In this document: positions 26,005-33,327 of the stretch, in pieces
Numbering within the stretch: the stretch's first letter is position 1
Layout of the letters: each line of letters opens with the position of its first letter
Made by a program: the position numbers and the translations under genes
From: Verrucomicrobiota bacterium
GTDB lineage: Bacteria; Verrucomicrobiota; Verrucomicrobiia; JAWXBN01
Reading direction: 5' to 3'
Assembly: GCA_034440155.1 (NCBI GenBank)
Contig: JAWXBN010000051.1
Span: 1 to 34,207, forward strand
DNA length: 34,207 nucleotides
Notes under the pieces: model-generated
The model's input: the letters and a program-made list of their open reading frames with translations, nothing else
The model's database searches: none
Told to the model about the DNA's origin: nothing

Positions 26005-26143
26005 AAGTGCTAGGTGCTAAGTTAGCAGAATGTGTAGGGCAAGCGGCCCTGCTTACCACGGGCCAGAGAGTTTCACAGCACACATCCGGCATTCGGCAAC
26101 CGAGCCGGTCGCCCTACAACTGAGTACCTAGCACCTCGCACTT
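26005..26143. repeat. Outer inverted repeat enclosing element copy 2
   Basis: AAGTGCTAGGTGCTAAGT (26005-26022) and the sequence at 26126-26143 are inverted repeats matching at 16 of 18 positions. The 86-bp element (26033-26118) lies between them, so two inverted repeats are nested. Copy 1 at 9491 has no such outer arms. Confidence 0.7.
26033..26118 (+). mobile_element. 86-bp inverted-repeat element, copy 2 (MITE/REP-like)
   Basis: It is identical to 9491-9576 except for A at 26103, with the same orientation and the same TGTAGGGC/GCCCTACA ends. The flanks differ from those of copy 1, so the repeated unit ends at, or within a base or two of, these termini. Confidence 0.8.
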
Positions 26144-26408
26144 AGAACATCCTCCCCTTCGTGCGATTCGTGCTGCAAATTGCTCCGACCAACGGCAAGA
26201 GAGCCGTTCTCCAAGCATCGGGGGGCGTTCCGGCTAAATCCGTCTTGGTAACGAACGCTGCCTGATTGAATTCTTCTTTTCACCCGGTGCTTGTGGACTT
26301 CCCCATCTTGACCTCGTTTAGTTGATAAACAAGGGGGAGTTAATTTCCAAAAACAACGCCTGAATTATACGTAATAAATCTTCATTTTGATTCCTATTAC
26401 TGAATTAA

Positions 26409-27080
26409 ATGGTTGCAAAAATAGCTATCACTACTATAAATATTAAAAAGACTGGTATTATATTTGTGGATAACGATAATTTTCAACAACCTAATCTGAT
26501 AACTGTAAAAGAAGCAGCTAATTACCTCAGAATTCCTGTACCCACAGTATATTATTTGGTTCAGAGGGGGCAATTACCCGCCGTTCAAATCGGGGGTCGT
26601 TGGAGGATTAAAAAGGACGAGATCGACACTCAAATCCTCGGGAAGTCCGCATCTGACTCTTCTTCATCTGCAAATCAAGCGAAAACGGATGCGCCTGTAG
26701 CGACCCCACAAATCCTCATTATTGATGATGAGGTCATGATTCACCAATTGATTAAAGATGTACTGATTGAGGATAATTGCAACATTGACTCCGCGCTGAA
26801 TGGCCAAGAGGCCATGAGCAAGATTTCCGCAAAAAAATACGATCTCGTATTCCTCGACATGGTATTACCTGAAATGTCTGGCGACCAGATTTACGAGTAT
26901 ATTTCAAAGACCCAGCCAAATCTCATGGTGGTGATTATCACCGCTTTTGTGGATAATAAGGTCCTTGATCGCGTCCTTTCCACAGGCCCGATCACCATTT
27001 TGCCAAAACCAATCGATATCCACCAGCTCCGCCAGCTCACCAAAGTCTTGGTTCATTTGCATCCTGCGCCCAAAAGCTAA
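26409..27080 (+). CDS. Helix-turn-helix (excisionase-type) / response-regulator receiver protein
   Basis: The 223-residue protein has an excisionase/MerR-like helix-turn-helix at about residues 30-75 ('LITVKEAANYLRIPVPTVYYLVQRGQLPAVQIGGRWRI' in pattern), a Ser/Ala-rich linker (80-100) and a receiver domain (about 101-215). The receiver has its phosphorylation set: Asp106/Asp107, acceptor Asp150 in 'VFLDMVLP', Thr178 and Lys200. The order, DNA-binding domain first, is opposite to that of classical response regulators. No histidine kinase gene is adjacent, so it is an orphan here, and its target is unknown. The ATG at 26409 gives 25-30 residues before the domain; a GTG at 26466 is a possible alternative start. 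Confidence 0.85.
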   Translation: MVAKIAITTINIKKTGIIFVDNDNFQQPNLITVKEAANYLRIPVPTVYYLVQRGQLPAVQIGGRWRIKKDEIDTQILGKSASDSSSSANQAKTDAPVATPQILIIDDEVMIHQLIKDVLIEDNCNIDSALNGQEAMSKISAKKYDLVFLDMVLPEMSGDQIYEYISKTQPNLMVVIITAFVDNKVLDRVLSTGPITILPKPIDIHQLRQLTKVLVHLHPAPKS

Positions 27081-27141
27081 GGGAATTTCCCTCGAGGCTT
27101 TCAGCGACTCGTTAGAAAAATGTCCAAATAGCTGGACTCCA

Positions 27142-28284
27142 TTACCGGTAGAGTGACAAGGTTTTGCTGATTACTTGACGAATGTCATAACCGTCGACCA
27201 CCATTTCCCGGGCTCGCCGGCACATCTGTAAACGGAATGGCGCATCAGAAAAAAGGGTTTCAATGGCTTGAGCAATAGAGGAACCATCTTTGGCGGGAAC
27301 AATCAAACCATTGACGCCGTGGGAAATAATCTCCCGGCATCCGGGCACATCGGTAGTAACCGATACACGGCCACAAGCACCGGCTTCAATCAAGACTTTC
27401 GGTAAACCTTCCCGGTAAGAAGGTAACACCACCACATGGCACTGGTGATAAACTCTCACCATATCCTTCTGGTGATCTATCCATTCGATCAGGCCACTGC
27501 CGACCCATTCATCGAGTTCATCTCCGGAGATCGAACTACGATTGTGCGGGTCGATCCCTCCGGCTAAAACCATTTTTAACCCCGGAATCTTGCCCGAGGC
27601 CCGGAGGATTTTTGCCGCCTCGACAAATTCATAAATCCCCTTGTCCCGGAGAAGGCGGGCCGGCAAGGTGCAGACAAAACCCCCGGCCATGTCAGGCTCC
27701 GGGGAAAAGATGAATTCATCAATATCCACTCCCGAGCCTCTGATCAGTGCAATTTGCGCGGGGGTGGCGATTTGTGCAGAGATGAATTCCGCCACATCAT
27801 CACGGTTCTGGAGGATGACTTTTGCCCCCGGGGAAGCGCAAATAAACTGCATCAGGGAAAAAACAGCTTTACGCCAGAGTCTGGTTTTCCAAGTCGTCGT
27901 CAGGAATGTACTGCCAAAACCGGTTACCGCCAAGATCATGCGGGGAATCCTGCACAACCGTGCAGCCAACCCCCCGAAAACCACCGCTTTAAATGCGACA
28001 CAATGAACCACTGCCGGACGGAGTGTGAGTAAACCCCAGAAAATCGATAAAAAACAATAGAGCTCCAGGAACGGATTTTGCATGGCCCGGCCCAAGGGGA
28101 TTTTCCTTATATGGAACCCCCGGCTGGCTAACTCATCCACACGCCCAGTGTCCGTGGTAAAAATCCAGACATCCCACCCATCCTCCAAGGCCGCACAAGC
28201 AAGCGGGAGCCTGTGACTGATAAAAAACCAATCGACATTGACGATATACACCAGTCGATTCCGGTTCATGGGTCTATTATCCAT
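27142..28284 (-). CDS. Glycosyltransferase, GT4-like (group 1)
   Basis: The protein (about 380 residues from the ATG at 28284) has a GT-B glycosyltransferase layout: an N-terminal acceptor-side domain ('VDWFFISHRLPLACAALEDGWDVWIFTTD') and a C-terminal group 1 domain with 'LPARLLRDKGIYEFVEAA' and 'VLPSYREGLPKVLIEAGACGR', where the E-x7-E pattern binds the nucleotide sugar. It adds a sugar to a growing surface glycan in the cytoplasm. It starts at the end of the epimerase gene: the ATG at 28284 overlaps that gene's stop codon region, and another ATG at 28269 is also possible. It is the last gene of the polysaccharide cluster. Confidence 0.86.
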   Translation of the reverse strand: MDNRPMNRNRLVYIVNVDWFFISHRLPLACAALEDGWDVWIFTTDTGRVDELASRGFHIRKIPLGRAMQNPFLELYCFLSIFWGLLTLRPAVVHCVAFKAVVFGGLAARLCRIPRMILAVTGFGSTFLTTTWKTRLWRKAVFSLMQFICASPGAKVILQNRDDVAEFISAQIATPAQIALIRGSGVDIDEFIFSPEPDMAGGFVCTLPARLLRDKGIYEFVEAAKILRASGKIPGLKMVLAGGIDPHNRSSISGDELDEWVGSGLIEWIDHQKDMVRVYHQCHVVVLPSYREGLPKVLIEAGACGRVSVTTDVPGCREIISHGVNGLIVPAKDGSSIAQAIETLFSDAPFRLQMCRRAREMVVDGYDIRQVISKTLSLYR

Positions 28285-29212
28285 TTCTTTCGGAGTCCAG
28301 CAAACGGAGGACACCTTCTTGCCAGGAAACTTTCGGCGTGTATCCGATCAGGCGGGCGGCTTTGGTCAAATCCGCCAAGGAATCTTTCACATCCCCCGCG
28401 CGGGCTGGTTCAAAACGCGGGGTGAAGGAAGTGCCTAGGACATGGTTAAACTCATTGATAACGTCCAAGAGGGACACCCTCTGGCCGGAGGCGATATTCA
28501 TGACTTCCCCTTCCAAAGGTTTATCCGAGAACATCGATAATAAATTCGCCTCAACGGCATTATCCACAAAAGTAAAATCTCTCGTTTGTGAGCCATCCCC
28601 GAAAATCAATGGGGCTTGCCCAGCTCTCATGACCGTGGAGAATTTCGCCATGACCCCGGAGTAAGGGCTATCAGGGTCTTGCCGCGGTCCAAAAATATTA
28701 AAATACCGCAGGGTCACCGTATCAATCGGATAACAACGCGCAAAAGTGGTCATATAAGACTCACCCGCGAGTTTACTCACGGCATAAGGGCTGCGCGGGC
28801 TCGGGCACATATCCTCATGTTTAGGTAGTGTGGGAGTATCCCCGTAAACACTCGATGAACCCGCATACACAACTCTTTTGACACCATACTCCACCGCTTT
28901 TTTCAGGAGGAGCAGAGTCCCCACCTCACCAGCATTTTGTGTTTCAATAGGGTCTTTGACCGAACGTGGCACGGAGGGAATGGCTGCTTGGTGGAATATC
29001 CCGTCGATACCTGCCAAGGCTTCATCGAGGGCTTTTTCTTGATTGATACTGCCTTCGACAAAACGAATACGATCCCAGACCGGGGCCAGATTCGATTTAT
29101 GCCCGGTGACGAGGTTATCGAGTACAGTGACACGATAGTCGCGTGCGATGAGGTGCTCGACAATATGGGAGCCGATAAATCCGGCCCCTCCGGTTACAAG
29201 ATAATGTCCCAT
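28277..29212 (-). CDS. NAD-dependent nucleotide-sugar epimerase/dehydratase
   Basis: A 311-residue extended short-chain dehydrogenase with GGAGFIG (8-14), Ser residues in 'AGSSSVYG' and catalytic Tyr143/Lys147 (YAVSK). 'RYFNIFGPRQDP' and 'DFTFVDNAVEANLLS' are typical of UDP-glucose/UDP-N-acetylglucosamine 4-epimerases of the GalE/WbpP group. It likely supplies an epimerised UDP-sugar for the neighbouring glycosyltransferases. Just 4 bases separate it from the UDP-sugar dehydrogenase upstream, as in WbpA-WbpP-type pairs that make uronic acid derivatives. The exact sugar cannot be decided from sequence. Confidence 0.9.
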   Translation of the reverse strand: MGHYLVTGGAGFIGSHIVEHLIARDYRVTVLDNLVTGHKSNLAPVWDRIRFVEGSINQEKALDEALAGIDGIFHQAAIPSVPRSVKDPIETQNAGEVGTLLLLKKAVEYGVKRVVYAGSSSVYGDTPTLPKHEDMCPSPRSPYAVSKLAGESYMTTFARCYPIDTVTLRYFNIFGPRQDPDSPYSGVMAKFSTVMRAGQAPLIFGDGSQTRDFTFVDNAVEANLLSMFSDKPLEGEVMNIASGQRVSLLDVINEFNHVLGTSFTPRFEPARAGDVKDSLADLTKAARLIGYTPKVSWQEGVLRLLDSERNG

Positions 29213-29216
29213 AGGA

Positions 29217-30503
29217 TTAAGCTTTCCAGACTTTTGGTGATTGATTGAGAGCGTTACGCGTATCGACGACGAGCCTTGCTGCCTCCGAGATCAGGGGATA
29301 ATCCACGTCCTTGTGTTTTGTGGAGATCAGGACCAGGTCATAACCTTGGATCTCTGCGGATGTGACAGGCACACTTTCACGTCCGGCAAACCGGGCGTAA
29401 TGTCGCGAGGGGCGGATGACCGGGATATGAGGGTCATGATAGGCGACCGCCGCGCCTAATTCTTCAAGCTTAGCCATCAACTCATAAGACGGACTCTCAC
29501 GGTCATCATCCACATCGGGCTTGTAAGCCAGACCGATAATCAAAATCTTGGCGCCCTTGATCGATTTCTCCACGGAGTTTAAGGCCAAGAGGGTACGTTG
29601 GATCACATAGGCGGGCATTGCGGTATTCACTTCACCTGCCAACTCGATAAAACGTGTAGGCATCCCGTACTCGCGAGCTTTCCAAGTCAGATAAAAGGGA
29701 TCAATCGGGATACAATGCCCACCCAATCCCGGGCCCGGATAAAATGGCATGAACCCAAAAGGTTTGGTCTTCGCCCCTTCGATGACCTCCCAGATATCGA
29801 TCCCCATTTTTTCATATACAATCTTTAATTCATTTACCATCGCGATATTCACCGAACGGAAAATATTCTCAGTGAGTTTAATCGCCTCGGCCACCCGGCA
29901 AGAGGCTACTGGCACGATCAGGTCGATGGCCAAGCTGTAAAGTTCACACGCTTTATCCCGGCACACCGGAGTCAGGCCCCCGACGATTTTGGGGATTTGA
30001 CTAGTTTTAAAGTCTTTATTACCGGGGTCTTCCCTTTCTGGGGAAAAAGCTAAATGGAAATCCTCGCCCGCTCTCAGGCCGGAATTTTTCTCCAGTATCT
30101 CCCGCAGGTCGGTATCCGTCGTCCCGGGATATGTCGTGGACTCAAGGACAACAAGCATGCCTTTTTTCAGGTGCGGAGCGATTTGCCCGCCCGTGCCGAA
30201 AACATAACTCATATCCGGCTCACGATTTGCTGTCAGCGGGGTGGGCACACAAATGATCACGGCATCACATCCACTGATGCGGGAAAAGTCCGTAGAGGCA
30301 TCCGCGCGCGAGTCGTCTGCAAAACAAGCCGCAATTTGCGCGGCGGAAATGTGTTTAATATAGGATTGCCCGGCTTTCAGGGAATCAACCTTTTTGGAGT
30401 CAATATCCAGTCCGAGGACTTTTATCCCCTTTTCCGAGAATCGGAGTAGCAGGGGCAGCCCCACATATCCCAAACCCACGATTGCCACTTGTTCATATGC
30501 CAT
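29217..30503 (-). CDS. UDP-sugar 6-dehydrogenase, WbpA/WecC-like
   Basis: The 428-residue protein has the three-part UDP-glucose/GDP-mannose dehydrogenase structure: NAD-binding GLGYVGLP (10-17), 'ESTTYPGTT', the central 'AEAIKLTENIFRSVNIAMVNEL' helix, the catalytic Cys264 (GGHCIPIDP) and a C-terminal UDP-binding domain ('GLAYKPDVDDDRESPSYELM'). 'GLGGHCIPIDPFYLTWKA' is the version seen in UDP-N-acetylhexosamine dehydrogenases such as WbpA and WecC. It oxidises the C6 alcohol of a UDP-sugar to a carboxylate with two NAD. One exact copy of the GCAAWTTGC motif (30331-30339) encodes 'AQIAA'. Confidence 0.92.
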   Translation of the reverse strand: MAYEQVAIVGLGYVGLPLLLRFSEKGIKVLGLDIDSKKVDSLKAGQSYIKHISAAQIAACFADDSRADASTDFSRISGCDAVIICVPTPLTANREPDMSYVFGTGGQIAPHLKKGMLVVLESTTYPGTTDTDLREILEKNSGLRAGEDFHLAFSPEREDPGNKDFKTSQIPKIVGGLTPVCRDKACELYSLAIDLIVPVASCRVAEAIKLTENIFRSVNIAMVNELKIVYEKMGIDIWEVIEGAKTKPFGFMPFYPGPGLGGHCIPIDPFYLTWKAREYGMPTRFIELAGEVNTAMPAYVIQRTLLALNSVEKSIKGAKILIIGLAYKPDVDDDRESPSYELMAKLEELGAAVAYHDPHIPVIRPSRHYARFAGRESVPVTSAEIQGYDLVLISTKHKDVDYPLISEAARLVVDTRNALNQSPKVWKA

Positions 30504-30506
30504 AGT

Positions 30507-31445
30507 CTAGGAAATGTTTAACCCTACGTTCCGCCCGGCTTCAAGCACTTTGTCCAAACGCTGGGTGTAGAGGTGTTTTTGGCGGCTGAATCCGAGCAAT
30601 TTGCGGCGGCGTTCATTTAACGCCTCCTTATCTTTGATCAAATCCTTTACGATCCCTACACATTCATCGGTGGAGTGGAATGTCGGTAAGGCATATTCAT
30701 CCGGAAAATCATCCGCGAGGTGTTTGCGAGGTTCGATCACGGTAAGCGCCCCGATACTGCTAAAACCATAAACACGAGCGGGCAAACCATGCGACATCCG
30801 GTCGGGTTTATCCGCGGCAGAGCCGATAGAAAGCTGGAGCCAGCAACTGCGTGCATGATTCAGCCACGTGTCCATTTTACCGTCATCCTGACTCTTGATG
30901 AATGAGATTCCCGCCTCCTCAAATGCGGTGGTGAATTCCCCCAGTAACTTTATACGTTTGGCATGTTCTTTATTCTTCGGGTTAAAATTCCCACAGAACC
31001 CGATATCATAAGTGGGAGACTCTTGCGTCACGTCGATTAACTCCACACCACAGGCGTTTGGTAGGTAAACAACGGATTTTGTCCGGGGACTATCCTCCTC
31101 GACGGCGTGTGTAAAAAAAATGTCGAAAGGCCAAAAAAGTTTTTTGATAATGGTCCAGCGGAATTCCGACAGGCCGTTATTCCAAGGGGCATCTATGTGA
31201 TAGATCGAAATGATCCAACCCTTTTTTTTGAGCTGGGAAAACCAACGCGAAAAAATGCCGAGGTTTTTGAAATATTGCTTAAAACTAATCATCACCATGG
31301 CCGGAGGCTCGTTGAATAAATCATCCGTGGGTCGGTGCAGGATCTGGTGGGGATAATTCCGGCGGGCCGCCTCGATTTGAATCGCCTCCACCCCACAATT
31401 CACACGGACAGAATCAAAATTTTCCGGTAATATAAAATAAATCAT
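30507..31445 (-). CDS. CgeB-like glycosyltransferase
   Basis: The 312-residue protein resembles the CgeB/Glyco_trans_1_2 group (spore maturation CgeB-like): 'IISIYHIDAPW', 'YLPNACG', 'YDIGFCGNFNPKNKEHAKRI' and a C-terminal block 'ARVYGFSSIGALTVIEP' with a later 'STDECVGIVKDLIKD'. It has no signal peptide or membrane segment. It probably adds a sugar during assembly of the O-antigen or capsule. Its start overlaps the stop of the O-antigen ligase-like gene by 4 bases, and it ends 3 bases before the dehydrogenase start, so the cluster is one operon. The acceptor and donor are unknown. Confidence 0.78.
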   Translation of the reverse strand: MIYFILPENFDSVRVNCGVEAIQIEAARRNYPHQILHRPTDDLFNEPPAMVMISFKQYFKNLGIFSRWFSQLKKKGWIISIYHIDAPWNNGLSEFRWTIIKKLFWPFDIFFTHAVEEDSPRTKSVVYLPNACGVELIDVTQESPTYDIGFCGNFNPKNKEHAKRIKLLGEFTTAFEEAGISFIKSQDDGKMDTWLNHARSCWLQLSIGSAADKPDRMSHGLPARVYGFSSIGALTVIEPRKHLADDFPDEYALPTFHSTDECVGIVKDLIKDKEALNERRRKLLGFSRQKHLYTQRLDKVLEAGRNVGLNIS

Positions 31446-32881
31446 GTCGTGCGGTTATCTTTCAAGCTTCCCGCGGAATTTGCAATAAACAAAGCCCACA
31501 TCACCCAAAATTGTTGGGCAAATCCGGCGTTAAACAGTTGCCCCATAAAAATATTCAGCGTAAAGGCGAGTAGGCAAGAGCCGAGGGCGAGATTTACTGG
31601 ACCATAACGGTTCGCCAACATCATTTTTAAAAGCAAATAGAGCGAATAACCAATCAACCCCACGATCATCACTAACCCGGGATAACCCAGCTCGAAACGC
31701 CAATTAATCCACTGGATGTGGGAGTGTCCCCTGATGCGCCCATGATCCATCGGCACTTCCACAGGGATTGGACAGTTAATTTGAGGATAAACATATTCAT
31801 TCATCCGGGGTAACCAGCTGGGAATCCCATCAAAAACAATATCCCGGCCCGGGCCGAATCCGAAAAAGGGTACTACACCGGCATTATGGGCGACTTCCTG
31901 ATAAGAAAATTTCCTGACTAATTCCGAATGCGTCTTTTTAAGACCCGCCATCTGGTAAAGAATGATTAATCCAAGGATGGAGGTCATCACAACGACGATA
32001 ATCACGGCGGGAACAAACCTTTTCCGGAAACCTGCGGGCACAACAAAAAAAACCATTGGAATCAGTAACCCTGCCAGAACAAACTCTAAGCTCGTGATGG
32101 GCCCCATCCAGAAACAACTCGGTAAAAACCGGAAAATAATGGCCATCCCGCCCATCACCACATAAAAAACTAACAACCTCATGCGGAACCTCCCCTCCCC
32201 AGACCTCTGGCAAACTAAGACACTCAAGGCTAAAATCATGGCCGCCATAAAGCATAATTGATTCGCACGCGCCCAAGAGGACAGGGACGCCATGAACCCG
32301 CATGCAAAGGCAACCATAAAAAAGGAAAATCCCGCTCGCCCAGTGGAGAAGTGATGGTCAAAAGTAAAAACAGACAGGATCAAGGGCAGGCTCAGGAGTA
32401 AAAAACCATTCTCCCATCCATAATCCGAAAAGACCCCGCGCCACTCGGTATTATCCATGAATCGATAAACCTGCCAGCCATCAACTATCCCGTTAACCAA
32501 TAACCCGGCAAAAATAGCACCTAAAATCAATTTGTAATCCAATTGCCGGGCAAATTGCACCGCACCAAGGGCCAATAAAACCGGGGCACCATAATCCGCC
32601 CACCACCGCTGTTTGGAGTACTGGAAGTCAATTGACAAAAAAAGGCTCACGGATGTGTGCAAGAAAAAGACTAGAAGGAGTAACTTTAGTCCGGTAGGAA
32701 TCCCGGGCATGATTTTTTTTGTCCGGACAATATTTTCAAATGCCATCAGGATAAAAAGCACCATCAGTGCATTACGTAAACCAACAGCATTTGCCAGCGA
32801 CCAAACCAGCAAAAGGCTGGCTAAAACCCAAGTAGAAAGCCGCTCAAAAGCAAATTGCTTCAATCGGCTTTGGGAAAACAT
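31442..32881 (-). CDS. O-antigen ligase/polymerase-like membrane protein
   Basis: The 479-residue protein has at least ten hydrophobic segments and, late in the chain, a hydrophilic region with 'GFGPGRDIVFDGIP' and 'GHSHIQWINWRFELGYPGLVM', the pattern of the O-antigen ligase (Wzy_C) domain, in which the periplasmic loop carries a His. Such proteins join an O-antigen to lipid A core (WaaL) or polymerise repeat units (Wzy); the sequence does not separate these. It begins the polysaccharide operon and overlaps the next gene by 4 bases. The motif copies at 32550 and 32850 encode 'VQFAR' and 'KQFAF'. Confidence 0.83.
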   Translation of the reverse strand: MFSQSRLKQFAFERLSTWVLASLLLVWSLANAVGLRNALMVLFILMAFENIVRTKKIMPGIPTGLKLLLLVFFLHTSVSLFLSIDFQYSKQRWWADYGAPVLLALGAVQFARQLDYKLILGAIFAGLLVNGIVDGWQVYRFMDNTEWRGVFSDYGWENGFLLLSLPLILSVFTFDHHFSTGRAGFSFFMVAFACGFMASLSSWARANQLCFMAAMILALSVLVCQRSGEGRFRMRLLVFYVVMGGMAIIFRFLPSCFWMGPITSLEFVLAGLLIPMVFFVVPAGFRKRFVPAVIIVVVMTSILGLIILYQMAGLKKTHSELVRKFSYQEVAHNAGVVPFFGFGPGRDIVFDGIPSWLPRMNEYVYPQINCPIPVEVPMDHGRIRGHSHIQWINWRFELGYPGLVMIVGLIGYSLYLLLKMMLANRYGPVNLALGSCLLAFTLNIFMGQLFNAGFAQQFWVMWALFIANSAGSLKDNRTT

Positions 32882-32921
32882 GGCGGATGAGTGAAAAATT
32901 CAACGGGTGAGTGCGGTAATA

Positions 32922-33251
32922 TTATGCCGCCCCGGATAATTTCGCCTCAAGTTCTTTCTTTGTGGTCATTCCGACGATTTGCTCGCGGACTTGTCCTTTG
33001 CTGAAAATCAATATGGTCGGTACAGCCCTGATCCCGTATTGGGCGGCGATCCCGTGGTTATTGTCGATATCGACTTTGGTGACTTTGACTAAGCCCTTTT
33101 TCTCTTCGGCGATCTGGTCGATGAGTGGGGCGAGCATTTTGCAGGGACCGCACCAGATAGCATGAAAATCAACCAATACAGGGATATCCGACTTTAAGAC
33201 CTCTGCCTCAAAATTACTCTCGTTCAAAATTAATACATTTTCACTAGCCAT
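32922..33251 (-). CDS. trxA: Thioredoxin
   Basis: A 109-residue thioredoxin with the redox motif WCGPC (33-37), the cis-Pro loop ('RAVPTILIF') and the conserved 'KVDIDNN' strand. It reduces protein disulfides in the cytoplasm using electrons from thioredoxin reductase. The frame is open farther upstream to 33431, but the ATG at 33251 has a good AAGGAA site, and the longer version would add unrelated residues. It lies 40 bases upstream of the O-antigen ligase start and 76 bases downstream of the Pro/Ala-rich gene. Confidence 0.95.
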   Translation of the reverse strand: MASENVLILNESNFEAEVLKSDIPVLVDFHAIWCGPCKMLAPLIDQIAEEKKGLVKVTKVDIDNNHGIAAQYGIRAVPTILIFSKGQVREQIVGMTTKKELEAKLSGAA

Positions 33252-33327
33252 GATAAAAAATTCCTTGTTGAAGTTACTGTTCAGGCAATCTACCTGCGAC
33301 GGCCCGCCTTGCAACACTGAATTTATG

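Larger units (their letters stand above)
25941..26408. other. Gene-free interval with repeat debris
   Basis: No gene was found in this 470-base interval. It contains copy 2 of the 86-bp element inside a larger inverted repeat, a 6-bp hairpin (AACGGC at 26191-26196, GCCGTT at 26203-26208), a nested hairpin at 26297-26340, and one exact copy of the iterated nonamer (26175-26183). A 9-bp inverted pair AGCGTTCGT/ACGAACGCT (25966-25974 and 26251-26259) brackets part of it. Confidence 0.55.

Noticed and set aside
25966-26259. The 9-bp inverted pair AGCGTTCGT/ACGAACGCT as ends of a mobile element
   Set aside because: A 9-base match over 290 bases can be chance, and the adjoining sequences do not extend it.
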